Positions 1 to 5,724 of a stretch of DNA of 8,077 nucleotides are shown piece by piece (the first letter of the stretch is position 1; every line of letters begins with the position of its first letter). The position numbers and the translations under genes are program-made. The notes below the pieces were generated by a model. The model was not told where the DNA came from, made no database searches, and worked only from the letters and a program-made list of their open reading frames with translations. This DNA is from Ruminococcus sp. UBA1780 (GTDB lineage: Bacteria > Bacillota > Clostridia > Oscillospirales > Ruminococcaceae): NCBI GenBank assembly GCA_002315235.1, contig DCGK01000042.1:3401-11477 (forward strand), given 5' to 3'.

Positions 1-11
1 TTTTTATTGCC

Positions 12-55
12 TTGCACATCCGATGACAGCAGCAGCCTGCGTCATCTACGTGCAA
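12..55. repeat. Nested imperfect hairpin at left edge, role unknown
   Basis: The outer arms TTGCAC (12-17) and GTGCAA (50-55) enclose a second pair, GATGAC (22-27) and GTCATC (41-46). These enclose a third pair, GCAG (29-32) and CTGC (37-40), around a four-base loop. Together they make a stem of about 16 pairs with small bulges. Neither strand has a T-run directly after the hairpin, so it is not a classical intrinsic terminator. It lies just beyond the probable transcript end of the kinase gene. It could be a dispersed intergenic repeat, the end of a structured RNA, or a transcription end site of a neighbour outside the window. Confidence 0.5.
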
Positions 56-64
56 ATCGGCTAG

Positions 65-95
65 TTGTAAACGCATTTATTTAATGCGTTTACAA
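65..95 (-). terminator. Probable transcript end of the triad operon (13-bp palindrome)
   Basis: A perfect inverted repeat has arms TTGTAAACGCATT (65-77) and AATGCGTTTACAA (83-95) with a 5-base loop. It begins two bases past the kinase stop codon. Its position right at the operon end argues for a terminator or 3'-end-protecting hairpin. The minus-strand side is not followed by a T-run (it continues CTAGCCG). The plus-strand side is followed by the T-rich stretch tattatttta, so it could also work for a convergent gene from the left. The hairpin is certain; its terminator function is an inference. Confidence 0.55.
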
Positions 96-97
96 TA

Positions 98-1576
98 TTA
101 TTTTACTGAAAAAAGCTCTGCCCTGAGAAGCAGGCTGTTTTTGTCTCTTACAAGTCTGAACGCTGTCCCTCCGGTAATCTGTGACGCATATCCCGCCGGA
201 ACGATACTTCCGTCCTGTGAAAGAAGTCCTTCAAGTGACAGATTCACAAGATAGTACTTTCCGTTTTTCTCACGGATGTATGCCTTGACCTCCCTGTCCG
301 AAGCCTTTTCGTCCGGAAACACACCGGAATAAAAATTCCACAGGCAAAGCGGTGTGTTGTTTTCAGCTATCATCTCGCTTACCTTGTACCACCGACCCGG
401 ATTTCCGCGTCGCTGAGCATAGAAGCTGAGCCTGAGTACCGTGTCATTTTTTATTCTGGTTCCGCAGAACGGACAGACAGGATTGTTTATATCATACAGA
501 ATAAAATAACGTTTGCTGCAGTTCGGATTTGAACAGCTGTGGATAAGATTCCAGGTTTTAACAAGGCCTCTCTCCCATTCTATTGCAGCCGGTCTTTCCG
601 AAGGGTTATGAAGTCCCCTGCAGAAGGTTCTGATAAAAAGGTCTTCAAGATACGGTCCGAGATTTTTTACTGTTCCGTTCAGAGTTTCAGGACGGTTTGA
701 CGTATCATCAGGATTTTCTATAAATGTTGCCTTCTCGCCAAGACACAGATAGTCATCTTCTTCAGGATTCTGAGAGTATATCTTCGGACCTATCAGAGGA
801 TGCCTGAGAAAAATATACTCATAAATCAGAACCGCCATCGAATGAAGGTCCGTCTGAATTCCCGGAAACTTTCGTTTCTTTCGCTCCATTCCAAGTGTCT
901 GCAGGACCTCGGGAGCGACATATCCTCTTGTACCGATTACCTCCGGAGGAAACAGTCCCGGAACTACCAGAGAGTCAATGTCAATTACAACGCAGGTTCC
1001 CGTCCTCGGATCAATAAGAACATTGTTCGGTGAGAGATCCGAATGAGCAAGCCCGGCCTGATGAAGTCTTCTCACTGCCCGTGAAAGAAGAATTGACATC
1101 TGAATCATTGAGCGGAAATCGCCAAGTTCTGATGAATTAAGGTATTTTCTGCTTTTCCCTGTAAACCAGTTGCTTTTCTTGTCCTTTCCCTTTATCTGAA
1201 GAATCTGGGAAGCATTGTCGCCGAAAAAGAAATTTTCAGGATATGAAGGACTTACTATACCGAACTCCGGCCTGACAACAATATCAACAGGCCAGCAGTA
1301 ACACTTTGAAAAATACGCTGCTGTCCTTTCATCATTTCCTGCGGCACCGCCTTTTTCTTCTGATACAGTAGGATTGTATCTTCCGATTATCGCCTGAATC
1401 CGGTCATGAATTGCCGGATCCGCTGCATTTTCCGGATTATTAAAAAACTGAATTACAAATTTTTTATCCGGAGTAAAATATGTGTATTTCATTCCTCCAC
1501 GCGGAGGATTGCTTGTCACGACATATTCTATCTCCTTACCACTCATAAGCAGCGCGCGTCTGATAGTATTTCCCAT
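98..1576 (-). CDS. Atypical Hanks-type Ser/Thr protein kinase with zinc ribbon (TerY-P triad kinase)
   Basis: A 492-aa soluble protein kinase and third gene of the vWA-PP2C-kinase operon; it probably phosphorylates a target that the neighbouring PP2C dephosphorylates. The kinase domain covers about residues 20-340. The catalytic loop HSDLSPNN (178-185) gives D180 and N185; IDID (198-201) replaces DFG, with D199 as the likely metal ligand. GYVAPE (218-223) is the APE motif and TDLHSMAVLIYEY (242-254) the F helix. Strand beta-3 reads FVIQFF (40-45), with Q43 where the VAIK lysine is expected; K30 in RGGMK may substitute. C348, C353, C368 and C371 form a zinc ribbon, followed by a small beta-rich tail (430-490). 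There is no membrane segment. The PP2C stop lies 10 nt upstream. The ribosome site AGGAG (1590-1594) overlaps the end of the PP2C gene, 13 nt from the ATG. M11 is an alternative start but lacks a site. The family match is strong from remembered motifs; the substrate is unknown. Confidence 0.9.
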   Translation of the reverse strand: MGNTIRRALLMSGKEIEYVVTSNPPRGGMKYTYFTPDKKFVIQFFNNPENAADPAIHDRIQAIIGRYNPTVSEEKGGAAGNDERTAAYFSKCYCWPVDIVVRPEFGIVSPSYPENFFFGDNASQILQIKGKDKKSNWFTGKSRKYLNSSELGDFRSMIQMSILLSRAVRRLHQAGLAHSDLSPNNVLIDPRTGTCVVIDIDSLVVPGLFPPEVIGTRGYVAPEVLQTLGMERKKRKFPGIQTDLHSMAVLIYEYIFLRHPLIGPKIYSQNPEEDDYLCLGEKATFIENPDDTSNRPETLNGTVKNLGPYLEDLFIRTFCRGLHNPSERPAAIEWERGLVKTWNLIHSCSNPNCSKRYFILYDINNPVCPFCGTRIKNDTVLRLSFYAQRRGNPGRWYKVSEMIAENNTPLCLWNFYSGVFPDEKASDREVKAYIREKNGKYYLVNLSLEGLLSQDGSIVPAGYASQITGGTAFRLVRDKNSLLLRAELFSVK

Positions 1577-1586
1577 TGCTGCTGTA

Positions 1587-2900
1587 TCACTCCTGAATCA
1601 TTTCACAAATAACAAGCGTTCTGTCATCAAACGAGCCACGCTCAGTATAGTTATCAAGCCATCTAAGAAGTCTCCCGCTTCTTTTTTCCGGATAATCAGG
1701 AGCGGATACATCAAGTGATGCCTTTTCTATAACGGCTTCATTTCCCCAGAGCGTTTCAAGATTATCACCTGTTTTTTCGTATATTCGTTTTGAATACTGA
1801 ACAGGTATCTTTTTGCTGTTATCATTTACCCACGGATGCATAACCGGTTCAGGAACTGAAACTTCTGCTTCCACACCTGAGTCATCAGTTTTTTTCTCAT
1901 CGGCGGTTCCTGCTATTCCGTTTAGTCTGAGATCAAGATACAGTCTGAGCAGCTCCGGTGAATTAGGGAAATAATCGTCTGCAACACCGTCTGTCATCAG
2001 CATAAATGCTGAAGCAGCTCCCCTCATTATCTTTGTCTTGCCCATGAGAGTTTCTTTTTTTGTCTGATTTGCTGAAGTAATAAAATCTGTTTCTCCTGAA
2101 TATTCCCCGCTGTCAGGAGTACTCAGAAGTCTGAGTGCCCTGTCAGCAGTTTCACTGCAGTTCACTGAGCAGATAATACCATCACCGATCTGAAGCGCTG
2201 CTGCAAAATATTCGGTGCGTTCTCCTGTATTTACCGGAATAACTATACACGCAAGGAACGTTCCTGAAAAATCCTTCAGCTCAAGGTCCCTTCCTATGAG
2301 ATTAAGATAATCGTATTTTGACTTTCTCTCTTCAAAAGCTGATTCAACTGCTTCCTTTGCCTTAACAGCTGACTCCTGAAGAAGCGAAGCAAAATAACCG
2401 CAGCCTTCAATAAATCCTTCGTCATCAAGCGGTGCAGAGAGCTTCTCTTTCATTTCAGGCGGTGCACTGCTGAGTTTATTCTTCAGAAATTCAAGTGCAC
2501 TCCTGCAGGATTCCTGTGCACCTATTCGTGAAAACTTTCTTGAACCTGCCCCGTCCGAGACAAGCATTATTTTCCATTCTCCTGAAACATCATACTCAAA
2601 CCAGTCATCACAGTTTGTACCATCGTGCTTGTGTTTCTTTCCGCGGACTCTGCCGGCAGTAATCCTGCCGCCGTCAAATTCTGCTTCAGAAGAAATATAT
2701 TCTTCAAATGGTTCCGGTTCATTTTCAGGAACCGGCTTATACTGCCAGAGAAATGCAGTCCTGTCGGTAATGTCAGGTGTTTCAAAAACTGAAAGCGGAT
2801 TCATGAAATCATCAATATCTTCTTCAGTTACTGAAGACAGCTCTGACTCCTCAATATCTATAACCACATCTCCGGAAAACTTTTCCTCGTTTTTATTCAC
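1587..2900 (-). CDS. PP2C-family Ser/Thr protein phosphatase (TerY-P triad)
   Basis: A 437-aa metal-dependent phosphatase, most likely reversing the action of the kinase encoded 10 nt downstream. The PP2C motifs appear in order: RGKKHKHDGTNCDDW (86-100) with D98/D99, VSDGAGS (114-120) with D116, FSGTF (211-215), QIGDG (237-241) with D240, MTDGVAD (302-308) with D304, and FDDRT (424-428) with D425/D426. All metal-binding acidic positions seem intact, so it should be active. The first 80 or so residues are an acidic extension outside the domain. About 120 residues separate the TDG and DDRT motifs, longer than in minimal PP2Cs, with a variable Asp/Glu/Val-rich insert near 331-352. There is no signal peptide or membrane segment. 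It starts at a GTG 15 nt after the vWA stop, with GAGGAAGGTGG (2905-2915) as ribosome site. E. coli YegK is a comparable protein by role. Confidence 0.92.
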   Translation of the reverse strand: MNKNEEKFSGDVVIDIEESELSSVTEEDIDDFMNPLSVFETPDITDRTAFLWQYKPVPENEPEPFEEYISSEAEFDGGRITAGRVRGKKHKHDGTNCDDWFEYDVSGEWKIMLVSDGAGSRKFSRIGAQESCRSALEFLKNKLSSAPPEMKEKLSAPLDDEGFIEGCGYFASLLQESAVKAKEAVESAFEERKSKYDYLNLIGRDLELKDFSGTFLACIVIPVNTGERTEYFAAALQIGDGIICSVNCSETADRALRLLSTPDSGEYSGETDFITSANQTKKETLMGKTKIMRGAASAFMLMTDGVADDYFPNSPELLRLYLDLRLNGIAGTADEKKTDDSGVEAEVSVPEPVMHPWVNDNSKKIPVQYSKRIYEKTGDNLETLWGNEAVIEKASLDVSAPDYPEKRSGRLLRWLDNYTERGSFDDRTLVICEMIQE

Positions 2901-2904
2901 TGTT

Positions 2905-2915
2905 CCACCTTCCTC
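2905..2915 (-). promoter_or_regulatory. Ribosome binding site supporting the GTG start of the PP2C gene
   Basis: GAGGAAGGTGG on the minus strand sits directly after the vWA stop codon and ends four bases before the GTG at 2900. It has two partial anti-SD matches (GAGG and AAGGTGG). No ATG in this frame has a better site nearby, so the GTG start is preferred. Confidence 0.7.
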
Positions 2916-3557
2916 TTAAGGAACAATAATAAATCCCTGCGGCGGAGGCGGAAGCTCAATCGGCTGACCAGGAAGAGCGTCAACGCTGCCTGAGGACATT
3001 TTGATTGAACCAGATACCCAGGCAAAGAACTGAGCAAGGTCACCTGCCGAAAGACTGTTCATCATAAGAACATTGTTTGTTATCTTTTTAAGAACCTTTG
3101 TATCCGCCTGAGCACCTGCAGCGCATGCAATAATGTTTGCCGGTCTGCTGTTTTTTAAATCCTCTGCAGCCTGTTCCCACTCATCTGTAGGAGCTCCGTC
3201 TGTAAGAATAAATACAAGCGGCTTCCAGTCACCCTTCTGTTCAGCGCTGCCCTTGCGTACTTCATCCTCTATACATTCTGAAAGAAGTCTTAATGCAGCA
3301 CCCAGTGATGTAATTCCGCTTGCCTGAATCTCAGGTTCCTTAAAATCAATAATCTCTGTAAGCGGACACACCTGACGTGCAACGCTGTCAAAGGTTATTA
3401 CTGACAAATAAGCAGTTTCGAGAGCCTGAGGATCGCTCTTGAGCTCCATAAGAAGTGCCTTTACACCCTGTCGTACTGCTTCAATTGGTTCACCGTTCAT
3501 GGAGCCGGATGTATCAAGTAAAAGATAAACCGGTAATCTTCTGATTAAATCTGACAT
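2916..3557 (-). CDS. Stand-alone vWA domain protein, TerY/YegL-like
   Basis: A 213-aa protein made almost entirely of one von Willebrand A domain; first gene of the triad operon. The metal-ion-dependent adhesion site is complete: DTSGS (15-19), T83 in GITSLG, and D120 in LTDG (118-121). It should therefore bind a divalent metal and an acidic partner ligand. It has no signal peptide or membrane segment, so it acts in the cytosol, as expected of TerY-type proteins rather than secreted adhesins. The proline-rich end ELPPPPQG (201-208) may be a docking tail. In the TerY-P families the vWA protein is thought to act as a scaffold or metal-sensing partner of the kinase/phosphatase pair; that role is inferred. 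The start is well supported: AGGAG (3566-3570) lies 8 nt before the ATG. No other ter genes (TerC, TerD) are visible, so a tellurium-resistance label is not justified. Confidence 0.92.
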   Translation of the reverse strand: MSDLIRRLPVYLLLDTSGSMNGEPIEAVRQGVKALLMELKSDPQALETAYLSVITFDSVARQVCPLTEIIDFKEPEIQASGITSLGAALRLLSECIEDEVRKGSAEQKGDWKPLVFILTDGAPTDEWEQAAEDLKNSRPANIIACAAGAQADTKVLKKITNNVLMMNSLSAGDLAQFFAWVSGSIKMSSGSVDALPGQPIELPPPPQGFIIVP

Positions 3558-3669
3558 AATTTTTTCTCCTGTCTTTCTTTTTTAATTTCCTTTGTTATTT
3601 ATTAACACACGAACTGAATTAGAGTTCTTATGAACCGCAAAATGGTGCACTAAATTAATTAATAACATT
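3558..3669 (-). other. 5' leader of the vWA-PP2C-kinase mRNA
   Basis: About 112 nt separate the predicted transcription start (near 3669) from the vWA ATG. The leader is AT-rich. Nearly complementary 12-nt arms (3655-3666 with 3594-3605, one mismatch) could close a large loop. Inside it, two short alternative stems compete for the same GAACT segment: one with GGTTC upstream, one with AGTTC downstream. Such AT-rich pairing may be chance. I recognise no known riboswitch and no leader peptide. The ribosome site AGGAG is at 3566-3570. Confidence 0.4.
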
Positions 3670-3705
3670 GACATTATTATACTATTTTTTTTATCATTTG
3701 TCAAT
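3667..3705. promoter_or_regulatory. Inverted repeat flanking the triad promoter, possible operator
   Basis: ATTGACA (3667-3673) and TGTCAAT (3699-3705) are perfect 7-bp inverted arms separated by 25 bp. One arm contains the minus-strand -35 box; the other covers the predicted start of transcription. A dimeric regulator bound here would block the promoter. Because TTGACA is itself the -35 consensus, one arm is explained by promoter function and only the other needs explaining. Confidence 0.35.
3676..3704 (-). promoter_or_regulatory. Consensus sigma-A promoter of the vWA-PP2C-kinase operon
   Basis: On the minus strand a perfect -35 TTGACA (3699-3704) and a perfect -10 TATAAT (3676-3681) are separated by exactly 17 bp. 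The predicted start is near 3669. It lies directly downstream of the terminator of the preceding unit, so the triad is an independent operon. A fully consensus core promoter predicts strong expression unless it is repressed. Confidence 0.85.
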
Positions 3706-3753
3706 AAAAAAAGCAAAAACAGACAGAAAAATTCAGCCTTCTCTGTCTGTTTT
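3706..3753 (-). terminator. Intrinsic terminator overlapping the stop codon of the diguanylate cyclase gene
   Basis: The 12-bp perfect arms TCTGTCTGTTTT (3742-3753) and AAAACAGACAGA (3716-3727) enclose a 14-nt loop. On the minus strand the stem runs into TTTTTGC and then seven T residues. The TGA stop (3733-3735) lies in the loop, so the upstream arm encodes the last residues of the protein. The plus-strand side is also followed by a T-rich stretch, so it may stop transcription in both directions. Confidence 0.85.
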
Positions 3754-5691
3754 GTTGTTTTTCTTGAAATTAACTTTATACTCATACATTTTGACATCTG
3801 CTTCCCTTATCAGTGCATCTGCTTCCTCAGCGGATGAAATTCTGCGGGAACATGATCCAAAACTTGCAGTAACCATATACGGTTTGCCGGATGAAGCGTT
3901 GTACGCTTCAAGACGTTTAATAATGCTCTGTGTTTTATCACTGATTTCCTTCTGAGCATCAGAGCTCTGCCCGATGATAAGGAATTCATCACCGCCCATT
4001 CTGATGCAGACACTGCCATCCATGCATGCATAGGAAATAATACCTGCAAGAGTACAGATTGCCGAGTCTCCGGCATCATGGCCGTAAACATCGTTGATAT
4101 ACTTAAGTGAATTCATATCAACAAACGTTACATACATCTCGCTGCTGTTTGCCACCGACATATCAAAAACCTTGTTTATATGACCTTCAAGACTGTTTCT
4201 GTTGTAAAGTCCGGTCATAGTGTCACGGGTTGATTTTGCATAGAGCAGCTCCCGTACACGCATCATTTCAAGCGCGCTGTTAACGTTTCGGCTCCACTGC
4301 TGATAAATAAAATTTATCACTGCATTGTCCGGACTGAATCTCATAACAGAATAGCCGATTCTTCTGCCGTTGAAATGAACAGGAGTAAAATAAAAAACAG
4401 CCGGAACATCTCTTGTGCTTTCATATATTTTCGGAAGCATCTCGGATGAATCAAACCATGTGTTAAGATACGGGTCAGGCTTTCTTTCCTTATCTTCCCA
4501 TTCACTGAAAAGCTCAGGAACACAGCGGTATACAGAAATCTTCATCCTGTCCGTATATCCGATATCCATACCCTGAAGATCATCACCGGCATTCATCCAT
4601 TCCTCACAGGTACAGAGATAATACTCAAGACAGTTATCAACAAGATAGGCATGTCTGAGAATCTGATTCATGAGCTCGTTCATGTTTGATGAAGCTGTCA
4701 GAGTTTCAGTCATGTAGCTGTGAAGGAATTTTGTCATATCTGTTTCCTTGTCGGAAGGAGCAATATACCCAAAGTCATCACGTTCTCTTTTGCCGGTATT
4801 TGTTACCATGCATCCGCATGACATTCCGCATACAAGCTTTCCGGTAAAATTAGTGACAATAGGCATTTTTCTTTTTTCTATAATCTCGGCAAGTCTTACA
4901 GCAGCCTTTTCACCTGTTTCAGCTATCGACGGAAGATATGAAGTAAGAGAAATCTCATTTGCCCTGGATTCTATTACTCCGTCAAATCCGGTAACAACAA
5001 TATCATCCGGAATCTTTATTCCAAGCTTTACAGCTTCATTTACAAATCCAAGCGCAATATAGTCACTTGCAGCAATCACCGCATCCGGTTTCTCAAGTTC
5101 ACCTGAAGCAATCTTTCCGGCTATGCGCTCGCCGAAAGAATACCAGAATTCACCGAACATGATGTTACTTTCATCGCACTCTATTCTGTGAGATTTAAGT
5201 GCACGCCTGAATCCGGCGACTCTCATACGGGATGCAAGTGATTCCTCTTCACCGGCAAGCATATAAATTTTCCTGCAGCCGTGAACATCTATCACATGAT
5301 TTGTAAGCTTCTGAAATGATTCTATATCATCCGTAACTACTTTTTCATACGAACCGATGCTTTCATCCACTGTTATAACCGGACAGCGGCATTTCTTTTT
5401 AAGAAGTCCGTATATCTTGTCATACAGAAGATTGTCAGAATGGTATCTGAAAGACTGCGTGAGAAGAATCACACCATCGAGCTTTTCAAAATTTATAATA
5501 TTGAAAATATTGGATTCGCCCTCAAGATACTGCAGATTAAGATGATTTGCCTTGACAAATGTGGCAAAAACGAGAACATCATAATTCATCTGCGCGGCTT
5601 TGCCGGTAATGCCTTCAAGTACTTTTACCTGATAAATATTTTCCGGATCAGTGGTTATAACACCGATTTTTTTTCGTATTTCCCCGTCCAT
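3733..5691 (-). CDS. Diguanylate cyclase with LacI/GalR-type ligand-binding sensor domain
   Basis: Makes the second messenger c-di-GMP from two GTP. Residues here count from the GTG at 5709; I prefer the ATG at residue 7 (5691), giving 652 aa. Residues 12-300 form a periplasmic-binding-protein-like domain of the LacI/GalR type (IGVITTD at 15, LDGVILL at 77, PDAVIAASDYIALGF at 208, PDDIVVTGFDG at 234). It has no helix-turn-helix, signal peptide or membrane segment, so a cytosolic small ligand, perhaps a sugar, is the likely input. Residues 320-485 are an unassigned linker or GAF-like region. The GGDEF domain runs from about 495 to 650: DTMTGLYNRNS (496-506), D531 and N533, YGHDAGD (542-548), and the active-site GGDEF intact at 572-576. 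The RxxD inhibitory site is absent (M563-D-G-S566), so feedback control by c-di-GMP is unlikely. Third gene of the glmM operon, starting 33 nt after the preceding stop. Confidence 0.92.
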   Translation of the reverse strand: MDGEIRKKIGVITTDPENIYQVKVLEGITGKAAQMNYDVLVFATFVKANHLNLQYLEGESNIFNIINFEKLDGVILLTQSFRYHSDNLLYDKIYGLLKKKCRCPVITVDESIGSYEKVVTDDIESFQKLTNHVIDVHGCRKIYMLAGEEESLASRMRVAGFRRALKSHRIECDESNIMFGEFWYSFGERIAGKIASGELEKPDAVIAASDYIALGFVNEAVKLGIKIPDDIVVTGFDGVIESRANEISLTSYLPSIAETGEKAAVRLAEIIEKRKMPIVTNFTGKLVCGMSCGCMVTNTGKRERDDFGYIAPSDKETDMTKFLHSYMTETLTASSNMNELMNQILRHAYLVDNCLEYYLCTCEEWMNAGDDLQGMDIGYTDRMKISVYRCVPELFSEWEDKERKPDPYLNTWFDSSEMLPKIYESTRDVPAVFYFTPVHFNGRRIGYSVMRFSPDNAVINFIYQQWSRNVNSALEMMRVRELLYAKSTRDTMTGLYNRNSLEGHINKVFDMSVANSSEMYVTFVDMNSLKYINDVYGHDAGDSAICTLAGIISYACMDGSVCIRMGGDEFLIIGQSSDAQKEISDKTQSIIKRLEAYNASSGKPYMVTASFGSCSRRISSAEEADALIREADVKMYEYKVNFKKNNKTDREG

Positions 5692-5695
5692 GATT

Positions 5696-5703
5696 CCCTC
5701 CTC
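5696..5703 (-). promoter_or_regulatory. Ribosome binding site that decides the diguanylate cyclase start
   Basis: GAGGAGGG on the minus strand lies four bases before the ATG at 5691. The upstream in-frame GTG at 5709 has no comparable site; its upstream bases read GCCTTAAAAAATCT. If the GTG were used, this strong site would lie inside the coding sequence. The ATG start is therefore preferred. Confidence 0.8.
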
Positions 5704-5724
5704 ATTCACAGATTTTTTAAGGCG

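Noticed and set aside
98..3557. Tellurium-resistance operon
   Set aside because: Only the vWA/PP2C/kinase triad is present. TerB, TerC and TerD/E/Z genes are not, so resistance cannot be claimed.
3582..3797. Minus-strand 71-codon open frame covering the triad promoter
   Set aside because: It would run through the terminator, promoter and leader, has no ribosome site, and encodes low-complexity sequence from AT-rich DNA.
3733..5691. LacI-family transcriptional regulator
   Set aside because: There is no N-terminal helix-turn-helix and the C-terminus is an intact GGDEF domain, so DNA binding is not supported.
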